DNA of 5,455 nucleotides from Gammaproteobacteria bacterium. Lineage in GTDB: Bacteria > Pseudomonadota > Gammaproteobacteria > SZUA-229. Every line of letters begins with the position of its first letter. Within the stretch, counting starts at the first letter, position 1. The position numbers and the translations under genes were made by a program. The notes under the pieces were generated by a model. The model did not search any database. It worked only from the letters and a program-made list of their open reading frames with translations, and was not told the origin of the DNA. Positions 1-5,455 of this stretch are shown one piece after another. The stretch spans positions 1 to 5,455 of the forward strand of contig JAASSE010000103.1 in assembly GCA_021768055.1 (NCBI GenBank), in the 5' to 3' direction.

Positions 1-419
1 ACGTGGAAGCATCGATCAACACTTTTGAATACGACAGCTTCCTGAACGGCACTGACTACCGCCTGGTGTTCAAAGGCAAGGATTACCCGCTCACTGTCGA
101 CAGCATACTGCCGGTGCTCGATAAAAATTTTCGCACACACAATGCACGACTCAGTTTCTCTGTTGAAGCAGCGCCGACTGGCAGCCACGGCGAGCTCAGG
201 TGGCGTGATACAAAACTTGCCCTGCCGTCACACCTGGTAGTGGTGCGCAACGGTGAGGCAGGCGTGCTCACCGCGAATAGCAACGTGGTCAACTTTGCAC
301 CTGTTGACAAATACATTGAAGGCCACCCTGCATTCATCGATCTGCAAGCCGATACAAGAATTATTACCACCGGCCGCCACGGCCTGAAGCACGGCGACAA
401 AATCAATCTGGCGCCGTAA
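1..419 (+). CDS. Efflux RND transporter periplasmic adaptor subunit (membrane fusion protein), C-terminal part
   Basis: The gene enters from the left edge. Its codons are in phase with base 3 and it ends at TAA 417-419. The GTG at base 3 is in frame but unlikely to be the true start, because a whole adaptor is normally about 350-400 aa and only about 138 residues are seen. The visible part fits the beta-barrel and membrane-proximal domains of HlyD/AcrA-type adaptors. It has a beta-rich stretch (VEAAPTGSHGELRWRD), then the typical 'ALPSHLVVV' segment that opens the last domain, and closes on the family-like 'ITTGRHGLKHGDKINL' (V/I-x-x-G-L-x-x-G-D-x-I pattern). Such proteins are lipid- or membrane-anchored in the periplasm and bridge an RND permease to an outer-membrane channel. 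The RND permease gene follows after 15 nt, which supports the call strongly. The substrate cannot be told, and the lipobox or signal peptide lies outside the window. Confidence 0.85.
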   Translation, partial: VEASINTFEYDSFLNGTDYRLVFKGKDYPLTVDSILPVLDKNFRTHNARLSFSVEAAPTGSHGELRWRDTKLALPSHLVVVRNGEAGVLTANSNVVNFAPVDKYIEGHPAFIDLQADTRIITTGRHGLKHGDKINLAP

Positions 420-434
420 CCACTGGCCTGATTC

Positions 435-3400
435 ATGTACAGAATCTTTCTGCGAAACCACGTACTGGCCAACCTGACGTTTTTGCTGGTGCTGGTGCTG
501 GGCACGCTGACCTATATATTTCTGCCGCGCGAACAGGACCCGGCGGTCAACTTCAACTGGATCGTGATCACCACGCTGTTGCCGGGTGCCGCCGCGATCG
601 ATGTTGAAAAACGTGTCACCGATCCACTGGAAGAAGTTCTGCGCAAGGTACCGGACACACGTTTCGTTTCCAGCACCAGCCGTGAAGGTACGTCCAGCAT
701 CCTGGTACGCTTCAATGAAATCAGCGAGCGCGTGTTCGACAAGCGCGTCACCGACCTGCGCCGCGAAATCCAGAACAAGTCCGATGAACTGCCTGACGAG
801 GCGATCGACCCGCTGATTCTCGAGATCACCTCCGGCAACGCCTACCCCACCGCTTCGATCGTTATCACCTCGGCCGCATCGGATGAAAACCTGCGCCTGC
901 ATGCCGAACGCATCAAGAAAGACATCGAACAGCTCAAGGGCATCGATCGTATTGACAGCACCGCGCTGCACGACCCGGAACTGCAGGTGATGTTTGATCC
1001 GGTAAGGCTGCAACACTACGGTATCAAGCCCAACGATATTGCAGACACCGTGCGCAGTTACTACCAGGACACGGCCGCCGGCAGCCTGCTGGTGCATGAA
1101 GAAGACTGGTTTGTCCGCCTCACCGGCAGCATCGCCGATCCCGTCTACCTCGCCTCGCTGCCGGTCGTGACTTCACAGGGTAAGGTGCGCCTCGGTGAAA
1201 TCGCCGAAGTCAGACGCGGACGTGAAAAGGCCGAACGCCTGGTAAGTTTTAACGGCGAACCGGCGGTGATGCTTGCGATTTTCAAAAAATTCAACACCAA
1301 CACGCTCGAGATTGTTGAGGAGCTGAATGAATACATCGCTGAGCGCAACGCGTTCAGCGATGTCACCGGTACACGCATTACCCTGATCGATGATGCGACC
1401 GAGCTGACGAAAAAATCCATCCGCGTGATGCAGAACAATGCATTGCTCGGTTTAACCTTAGTGCTGTTGGTCACCTGGGTTTTTCTCGGTTTTCGTATTG
1501 CTGCACTGACCAGCATCGGCATCCCGTTTATTCTTGCCGGCACATTCTGGGCACTGGGCGTGCTCGGCCAGAGTCTTAACGTAATGGTGCTGCTCGGCGC
1601 GGTAATCTCGCTGGGTATGCTGGTTGATGATGCCGTGGTCGTGGTCGAATCCATTTACGAACGACTTAACCACGGCGTTGAAAGAATGACCGCCTGTATC
1701 GACTCGATCAAGGAAGTGTTCGCACCGGTGACCGCCGCGGTGTTCACCACCATCGCCGCATTTTCACCGCTGATGATGATGACCGGCATCATGGGCCAGT
1801 TTCTGAAAGTGGTGCCGCTGGTGGTGACCATCGCGTTACTGATCAGCCTGATCGAAGCCTACTGGATGCTGCCGGCACACGTGCTTGCGATCAAGGCCAG
1901 CTTCGAAAAGAAAAGCAATTTGCACACGCTGCGCCGACGCTTTACCCATCAACTGCAGTTGAAATACGTGCGCAGCCTGATCGTGGTAATGCGTTACCCG
2001 AAGCGCGCCATCGCTGTCGTGTTACTGACATTCATATTTGCACTCGGCGCCGTACTCGGTGGCATGGTCAAGTTCGATTTCTTCGCCAGCGACCCGATAC
2101 GCAAGTTTTACGTGAACATCGAAATGCCACCCGGCACGCCGCTGGACAAAACCATGGAGACCACGCTCGCGATCGAGCAGGTCACGCGATCGGTAATTCA
2201 TGAAAACGAACTGCGCGCGATGGCCAGTTACGCCGGTCAGCTTTTCACCGAAACCGAGGCCTACTTCGGCAACCAGTACGGCCAGCTCATCGTCAGCCTG
2301 GTGCCCGATGACAACGGCGAGGTGCGCCATGTCGACGAGGTGCTCGATGTGGTGCGCAACACCGTGAGCGACTACCCGGGACCGTTGAACATCTCGTTCT
2401 TCCGCCTTGCCGGCGGCCCACCGGTGGCGAAACCGATCAACATCAAGGTGCGCGGCGATGACCTCGAACAGATTGCCGGGGCCGCGGATGAAATCAAGTC
2501 CATCCTGCGCAGCATACCAGCGATCCATGACATCACCGACGATGCCTCCAAGGGACGCAATGAACTCAGCCTGACCTTTGACATGAACGCTGTGCGTGAC
2601 AGCGGCCTCACGCCGGCGATGCTTTCGCGCAATTTACAGCTGCTGGTCGACGGCGAAATCGTCGCCAGCATGCAGCACAAGGGTGAAGAGGTCGAGGTGC
2701 GGGTGAAAGCCGCCGAGGCCGAAATGAATGATATCGACCAGGTGCTGCGCACCCCGATCGCGCTGCCCGCCGGTGGCGCCCGCCCGCTGGGCACGTTCAT
2801 CAAGCGCAGCGCCGGCCCGGGCCCGGGCAACATCCGCCATTACAACTACCGCCGCACGATCACGGTCGAGGCCGATATCGACAAGGAGCAGATAAACACG
2901 GTGGAGGCCAATAACCTGGTCAAGCAGAAGTGGGCCGAGATCGAGCACCGCTATCCGGAAAACGACCTCAACTTCAGCGGCCAGCTCGACGACCTGCAGG
3001 AGAGCCTGGACTCGATGATGATCCTGTTCTCCTTCGGCCTGCTGCTGATCTACGCGATCCTCGGCACCCAGTTCAAGAGCTATTTCCAGCCGCTGCTGAT
3101 CATCTCTACCATGCCGATGGCGTTCACCGGTGTCACCTTCGGGCTGCTGCTCACGGGCAATCCGATCAGCCTGTACACCATTTTCGGCGTGATCGCGCTC
3201 ACCGGCATCGCGGTGAATGCGGCCATCGTGCTGATCTCCGCGGCCAACGCCCGCCTCAAGGCCGGCATGACCATTACCCACGCCACGCTGTACGCGGCCA
3301 GGCGCCGGGTGATCCCGATTATCATCACCACGCTGACCACCATCGCCGGCCTGTCCTCGCTGGCACTGGGCCTCGGAGGCACCTCGCTGATCTGGGGGCC

Positions 3401-3506
3401 GGTGGCCACGGCCATCGTTTCCGGGCTGGTTTTCTCCAGCATACTGACCCTGTTCGCGATCCCGCTGCTGTACCGCCTGTTCGTCAAAGCCCCGGAGAAA
3501 TCGTGA
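435..3506 (+). CDS. Efflux RND transporter permease subunit (AcrB/HAE1-like)
   Basis: A full-length inner-membrane RND pump of 1023 aa; AcrB-type proteins have about 1020-1050. The topology is the usual duplicated 1+5 / 1+5 pattern. TM1 is at about 10-30 and a large periplasmic loop runs to about 333. TM2-TM6 lie at about 335-352, 354-377, 380-404, 427-448 and 456-480, and TM7 at about 525-547. A second periplasmic loop runs to about 860. TM8-TM12 lie at about 861-880, 884-906, 911-935, 960-980 and 990-1014. TM4 carries GMLVDD with D398-D399, matching the AcrB proton-relay pair D407/D408. TM10 reads GIAVNAAIVL, with V927 where AcrB has K940. The ATG at 435 is chosen because an in-frame TGA lies at 429-431 and the protein opens like other RND pumps (basic MYRIFLRN, then TM1). 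There is no visible Shine-Dalgarno, so coupling to the adaptor, which stops 15 nt upstream, is likely. Proton-driven export is inferred from the family; the substrate (drug, dye, solvent or lipid-like compound) is unknown. Confidence 0.93.
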   Translation: MYRIFLRNHVLANLTFLLVLVLGTLTYIFLPREQDPAVNFNWIVITTLLPGAAAIDVEKRVTDPLEEVLRKVPDTRFVSSTSREGTSSILVRFNEISERVFDKRVTDLRREIQNKSDELPDEAIDPLILEITSGNAYPTASIVITSAASDENLRLHAERIKKDIEQLKGIDRIDSTALHDPELQVMFDPVRLQHYGIKPNDIADTVRSYYQDTAAGSLLVHEEDWFVRLTGSIADPVYLASLPVVTSQGKVRLGEIAEVRRGREKAERLVSFNGEPAVMLAIFKKFNTNTLEIVEELNEYIAERNAFSDVTGTRITLIDDATELTKKSIRVMQNNALLGLTLVLLVTWVFLGFRIAALTSIGIPFILAGTFWALGVLGQSLNVMVLLGAVISLGMLVDDAVVVVESIYERLNHGVERMTACIDSIKEVFAPVTAAVFTTIAAFSPLMMMTGIMGQFLKVVPLVVTIALLISLIEAYWMLPAHVLAIKASFEKKSNLHTLRRRFTHQLQLKYVRSLIVVMRYPKRAIAVVLLTFIFALGAVLGGMVKFDFFASDPIRKFYVNIEMPPGTPLDKTMETTLAIEQVTRSVIHENELRAMASYAGQLFTETEAYFGNQYGQLIVSLVPDDNGEVRHVDEVLDVVRNTVSDYPGPLNISFFRLAGGPPVAKPINIKVRGDDLEQIAGAADEIKSILRSIPAIHDITDDASKGRNELSLTFDMNAVRDSGLTPAMLSRNLQLLVDGEIVASMQHKGEEVEVRVKAAEAEMNDIDQVLRTPIALPAGGARPLGTFIKRSAGPGPGNIRHYNYRRTITVEADIDKEQINTVEANNLVKQKWAEIEHRYPENDLNFSGQLDDLQESLDSMMILFSFGLLLIYAILGTQFKSYFQPLLIISTMPMAFTGVTFGLLLTGNPISLYTIFGVIALTGIAVNAAIVLISAANARLKAGMTITHATLYAARRRVIPIIITTLTTIAGLSSLALGLGGTSLIWGPVATAIVSGLVFSSILTLFAIPLLYRLFVKAPEKS

Positions 3507-3551
3507 TACAAAACGGTCAAAAAGGGACTAATATTGGTAGATCAATCAGGC

Positions 3552-3579
3552 TTGCACAAGACCTCAAATCTATGATAAA
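3552..3579 (+). promoter_or_regulatory. Candidate sigma70 promoter for dksA
   Basis: In the 117-nt gap before dksA, TTGCAC (3552-3557) and GATAAA (3574-3579) are separated by 16 nt and form a weak -35/-10 pair. TATGAT (3571-3576), 5 of 6 to TATAAT, overlaps the -10 but would have no good -35. Transcription would start near 3585-3587, giving a leader of about 37-40 nt. The bases just before that start (TAGTCGCG) are fairly GC-rich. The gap is clearly more AT-rich than the flanking genes, as expected for a promoter. This is inference from motif matching by eye; the exact hexamers are uncertain. Confidence 0.35.
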
Positions 3580-3613
3580 TAGTCGCGTCCGAAAACAAAC
3601 ACTACACCAGAAT

Positions 3614-3617
3614 GGAG
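3614..3617 (+). promoter_or_regulatory. Ribosome binding site that decides the dksA start
   Basis: GGAG lies 6 nt before ATG 3624. A TTG codon at 3621 is directly in front of this ATG and in frame, but would sit only 3 nt from the GGAG. ATG 3624 is therefore the better start and removes one residue from the longest reading. Confidence 0.75.
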
Positions 3618-3623
3618 TAATTG

Positions 3624-4058
3624 ATGGCTGAAGCTGCGCCACTTACCGAATACGAATTCAAGCCCTACAAGGCTAAAAAGGGCGAAGAATACATGAGCGA
3701 AGGTCAATTGAAGCATTTCGAGGACATCCTCACGTCCTGGAAATCCGAGCTGATGAACGAGGTAGACCGCACCGTTGATCATATGAAGGACGAAGCCGCC
3801 AATTTCCCTGATCCGGCTGACCGTGCGAGCCAGGAAGAGGAATTCAGCCTCGAGCTGAGGGCCCGCGACCGCGAACGCAAACTGATCAAGAAGATCGACG
3901 AGTCCCTGGATATGCTCAGCAACGGCGACTACGGCTACTGCGACACCTGCGGCGTCGAAATCGGCCTGAAACGCCTGGAGGCGCGCCCCACGGCGACCAA
4001 GTGCATAGACTGCAAGAGCCTCGATGAAATCAGGGAAAAGCAGACCCGGGGTAAGTAA
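3624..4058 (+). CDS. dksA: RNA polymerase-binding transcription factor DksA
   Basis: DksA enters the secondary channel of RNA polymerase and, with ppGpp, represses rRNA and other stringent promoters and activates amino-acid biosynthesis promoters. The product is 144 aa; E. coli DksA has 151. After a short variable N-terminus come GEEYM (20-24) and a coiled coil spanning roughly 26-105. The coiled-coil tip holds DPADRA (63-68), so the catalytically important D-x-x-D-x-A residues are D63, D66 and A68. The next segment, [10 protein letters not shown], and [11 protein letters not shown] are nearly identical to the E. coli protein. A C4 zinc finger follows with C106, C109, C127 and C130 (CDTCG and CIDC), and the end, EIREKQ, also matches. 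All key residues are present, so this is the classical zinc-containing type, not a cysteine-poor DksA2. It has its own leader and ribosome binding site, is followed by a strong terminator and is probably autoregulated as in other Gammaproteobacteria (inference). Confidence 0.98.
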   Translation: MAEAAPLTEYEFKPYKAKKGEEYMSEGQLKHFEDILTSWKSELMNEVDRTVDHMKDEAANFPDPADRASQEEEFSLELRARDRERKLIKKIDESLDMLSNGDYGYCDTCGVEIGLKRLEARPTATKCIDCKSLDEIREKQTRGK

Positions 4059-4080
4059 GCTTGCCTGAACCGATCGCCTG

Positions 4081-4109
4081 AAAGCCGAAGCCCGTCTTCG
4101 GCTTTTTTT
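4081..4109 (+). terminator. Intrinsic terminator between dksA and gluQ
   Basis: A perfect 10-bp stem pairs AAAGCCGAAG (4081-4090) with CTTCGGCTTT (4096-4105) around the 5-nt loop CCCGT. The T run (4103-4109) follows directly. It lies 22 nt after the dksA stop and ends 19 nt before the gluQ start. No clear promoter fits between the stem and gluQ, so gluQ expression probably relies on read-through of this site. On the minus strand the stem is preceded by A-rich sequence but followed only by TTT, so the plus strand is the strong direction. Confidence 0.93.
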
Positions 4110-4128
4110 GTTATAGCGCCCAGTTACC

Positions 4129-5007
4129 GTGAACCAGACCCCCTACATCGGCCGCTTCGCCCCCTCGCCCACCGGTGACCTGCACCTCGGCACCCTGATC
4201 GCGGCCGTGGCCAGTTACCTGCAGGCACGCAGCCAGGATGGCCAGTGGCTGCTGCGCATCGAGGATGTCGATACCCTGCGCGAGGTCGAGGGCGCATCCG
4301 ACAACATATTGAAAATACTGGATTTTTACGGCTTCGAGTGGGAAGGCACGGAGGTATACCAGTCACAGCGCACCGAGCTGTACGAGGAGGCGCTGGAACA
4401 GCTCACCCAGGCCGAACTCACCTTCCCCTGCACCTGCTCGCGCAAGCTGCTGCGCCAGACCGCGAACGAGCTCAACGGCATCTACCCCGGCACCTGCCGC
4501 AGCCGTGCCTTCCCGTTCCACCACGAGCACGCGATCCGTGCCCGCGTCGATGGCCAGACCATCGCCTTCGAGGATGCGGTGATGGGCAACTATAAACAGC
4601 ACCTCGCGAACGAATGCGGCGACTTCGTAATCCGGCGCCGCGACGGCCTGTTCGCCTACCAGCTCGCGGTGGTGGTCGACGACGAGCTGCAGGGTGTCAC
4701 CGAGGTGGTGCGCGGTGCCGACCTGCTCGATTCCACGCCGCGGCAGATTTTCCTACAGCGCGCGCTGGGTTACCGCCAGCCGAACTACCTGCACGTGCCG
4801 CTGCTGCTGGAGCCCGACGGGCGCAAGCTCAGCAAGTCCGAGGGCGCGGTCAAGTTGCGGCGCGACAACGCGGCTGTCAACTTGCACGCCGCGCTCGCGC
4901 ACCTCGGCCAGCAGCCACCGGCAGAACTCGCCCACACGGGCATCGACGACATCTGGCAGTGGGCGCTGGATAACTGGTACATCGCTAAAATACCCCGCCA
5001 CAACTGA
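4129..5007 (+). CDS. gluQ: Glutamyl-Q tRNA(Asp) synthetase (GluQ-RS, YadB)
   Basis: This class I aminoacyl-tRNA synthetase paralogue activates glutamate without tRNA and attaches it to queuosine at wobble position 34 of tRNA(Asp). The product is 292 aa, only the catalytic half of a normal GluRS (about 470 aa), with no anticodon-binding domain; this length separates it from GltX. Seen in order: RFAPSPTGDLHLG (9-21), containing the HIGH-type motif HLGT (19-22); RIEDVD; a zinc site with C101, C103, Y119 and C123, matching the C-x-C...Y-x3-C ligands of E. coli YadB; HVPLLLEP; and the KMSKS-type motif KLSKS (233-237). The VVVDDELQGVTEVVRGADL block (181-199) is also typical. Start: GTG 4129 is the only start codon after the in-frame TAG at 4114-4116 and gives the expected short lead into YIGRFAPSP. 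No Shine-Dalgarno is visible, so translation may be weak. Its place behind dksA is as in E. coli and Pseudomonas. Confidence 0.96.
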   Translation: MNQTPYIGRFAPSPTGDLHLGTLIAAVASYLQARSQDGQWLLRIEDVDTLREVEGASDNILKILDFYGFEWEGTEVYQSQRTELYEEALEQLTQAELTFPCTCSRKLLRQTANELNGIYPGTCRSRAFPFHHEHAIRARVDGQTIAFEDAVMGNYKQHLANECGDFVIRRRDGLFAYQLAVVVDDELQGVTEVVRGADLLDSTPRQIFLQRALGYRQPNYLHVPLLLEPDGRKLSKSEGAVKLRRDNAAVNLHAALAHLGQQPPAELAHTGIDDIWQWALDNWYIAKIPRHN

Positions 5008-5012
5008 GCCCC

Positions 5013-5030
5013 GGCCGCTGGAACGCGGCC
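5013..5030 (+). other. GC-rich hairpin after gluQ without a T run
   Basis: GGCCGC (5013-5018) and GCGGCC (5025-5030) form a perfect 6-bp GC stem around TGGAAC, 5 nt after the gluQ stop. The following bases, ATTAAAAACT, are not a T tract, so this is not a standard intrinsic terminator. It could be a weak or Rho-assisted end, a 3'-protecting structure for the gluQ message, or chance in GC-rich DNA. It also overlaps the place where a -35 element for acs would lie. Confidence 0.35.
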
Positions 5031-5039
5031 ATTAAAAAC

Positions 5040-5048
5040 TGCTATGCT
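5040..5048 (+). promoter_or_regulatory. Candidate extended -10 promoter for acs
   Basis: TGCTATGCT is a TG-N-TATGCT extended -10 element; the hexamer is 4 of 6 to TATAAT. The best -35-like hexamer at fitting distance is TGGAAC (5019-5024, 18-nt spacer), which is poor, in keeping with an extended -10 type. The start would be near 5055, giving a leader of about 38 nt. Acs genes are often controlled by carbon state, but I see no convincing CRP or sigma54 site here. Confidence 0.35.
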
Positions 5049-5080
5049 TTGGCTCCGTTGATTCGAAACGTCATACCAAA

Positions 5081-5086
5081 AGGAAG
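5081..5086 (+). promoter_or_regulatory. Ribosome binding site of acs
   Basis: AGGAAG, preceded by AAAA, ends 6 nt before ATG 5093 and fixes this start. It is the clearest ribosome binding site in the window together with that of dksA. Confidence 0.75.
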
Positions 5087-5092
5087 CAAGCC

Positions 5093-5455
5093 ATGTCAGA
5101 AGTTGCGATCAATTCCGTCCTGATTGAAACCCGCCTGTTTGAACCCGATCAATCCTTTGTCAGCAAGGCGCGCATCAAGGCAGCAGATCTCGAAGCACTG
5201 AACAAGCAAGCGGAAGATGACTACACCGGTTTCTGGGCCGAGCAGGCACGCGAACTGATCACCTGGCACAAGCCGTTCAGCAATGTGCTCGACGACAGCA
5301 GGGCACCGCACTATCAATGGTTCAACGACGGTGAATTGAACGTCAGCTGGAACTGCATCGACAAGCACCTTGAAAACAATGCAGATAAAACCGCGATCAT
5401 CTTCGAAGGTGAACAGGGTGACACCCGCCACATCAGTTACCAGCAACTGCACGAT
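5093..5455 (+). CDS. acs: Acetate-CoA ligase (acetyl-CoA synthetase), N-terminal part
   Basis: Acs makes acetyl-CoA from acetate, CoA and ATP through acetyl-AMP, in the cytoplasm. Only the first 121 of about 650 residues are inside the window and the frame is open to the edge, so the AMP-binding core and the C-terminal lysine acetylation site are not seen. The N-terminal ACAS domain is well marked: the lead with RLFEPDQSFVSKA (14-26), FWAEQAREL (47-55) with WHKPF (58-62), WFNDGELNVSWNCIDKHL (76-93), then DKTAIIFEG (98-106) and HISYQQLHD (113-121). The same blocks occur in the same order in E. coli Acs and in other bacterial AcsA proteins. Propionyl-CoA synthetase (PrpE) is a close relative, but the WF-DG-LN-NC-D-HL block with this N-terminal lead fits Acs better. 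It starts 85 nt after gluQ with its own ribosome binding site and a candidate promoter, so it is probably a separate unit. Its codon use is less GC-ending than that of gluQ. Confidence 0.9.
   Translation, partial: MSEVAINSVLIETRLFEPDQSFVSKARIKAADLEALNKQAEDDYTGFWAEQARELITWHKPFSNVLDDSRAPHYQWFNDGELNVSWNCIDKHLENNADKTAIIFEGEQGDTRHISYQQLHD

Noticed and set aside
3..5. GTG at base 3 as the start of a short 138-aa protein
   Set aside because: The protein begins in the middle of an adaptor domain and the frame is open to the window edge, so it is the tail of a longer gene.
228..1097. Long open frame of 289 codons on the minus strand
   Set aside because: It overlaps the adaptor end and the permease start, has low-complexity Gln/Val/Arg-rich composition and no recognisable domain. 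It is the antisense shadow of GC-rich coding DNA.
2815..2828. 14-bp perfect palindrome GCCCGGGCCCGGGC inside the permease
   Set aside because: It is explained by alternating Gly and Pro codons (AGPGPGN) in a periplasmic loop. There is no second copy and no sign of a binding site.
2634..3281. Open frame of 215 codons on the minus strand, rich in Asp, Arg, Gln and Glu
   Set aside because: It lies wholly inside the permease gene opposite its best conserved membrane segments, and its composition is typical of antisense frames in high-GC3 DNA.
3612..3620. Two-codon ORF ATG-GAG-TAA right before dksA
   Set aside because: It is made of the dksA ribosome binding site itself and has no site of its own; most likely chance.
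2930..3631. Open frame of 233 codons on the plus strand in another frame of the permease
   Set aside because: The sequence is Arg/His/Pro-rich without domains. The overlapping frame is a clear RND permease, so this is a frame-shadow.
3572..3631. Possible 19-codon leader ORF from ATG 3572 overlapping the dksA start
   Set aside because: It has no ribosome binding site, overlaps the candidate -10 region so it may not be transcribed from it, and has no regulatory-peptide pattern.
4129..5007. Calling this gene a regular glutamyl-tRNA synthetase (gltX)
   Set aside because: It stops after the catalytic domain at 292 aa, has the YadB-type C-x-C...Y-x3-C zinc ligands and sits behind dksA, all of which point to GluQ-RS.
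5049..5070. Possible sigma54 site (TGGCTC...) or operator (CGTT-N7-AACG) before acs
   Set aside because: The sigma54 match lacks the GC dinucleotide at the needed distance, and the inverted repeat has only 4-bp arms. Both are within chance.

Overview
This window looks like an ordinary chromosomal stretch of a GC-rich gammaproteobacterium. All five genes lie on the plus strand, and all but the first two are recognisable to gene level. The taxonomic call rests on DksA, which is close to the enterobacterial protein through its DPADRA tip, its coiled coil and its four-cysteine zinc finger, and on the dksA-gluQ pairing typical of Gammaproteobacteria. I cannot place it below class level.

Layout: (1) 1-419 is the C-terminal part of a periplasmic adaptor (membrane fusion protein). 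(2) 435-3506 is a complete RND-superfamily inner-membrane efflux permease of 1023 aa, 15 nt downstream and surely co-transcribed with the adaptor. (3) 3507-3623 is a 117-nt intergenic region with a candidate promoter and a good ribosome binding site. (4) 3624-4058 is dksA. (5) 4081-4109 is a strong intrinsic terminator. (6) 4129-5007 is gluQ, a truncated GluRS paralogue that modifies queuosine on tRNA(Asp). (7) 5008-5092 holds a GC-rich hairpin, a candidate extended -10 promoter and a clear ribosome binding site. (8) 5093 to the window end is the first 121 codons of acetyl-CoA synthetase, acs.

Functionally there are three units. The first is a two-gene tripartite-pump module; no outer-membrane TolC-like gene is visible here. 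The second is the stringent-response cofactor DksA, with gluQ behind a terminator that probably lets only a fraction of transcripts through. The third is an acetate-activating enzyme with its own start signals. No intergenic gap exceeds about 120 nt. I found no mobile element, CRISPR array, RNA gene or long repeat. I see no previously undescribed system. The points worth a second look are the conserved dksA-terminator-gluQ design, the missing TM10 lysine in the pump, an internal rise in GC3 along the permease gene, the lack of an obvious terminator between the pump operon and dksA, and small hairpins at the two candidate promoters.
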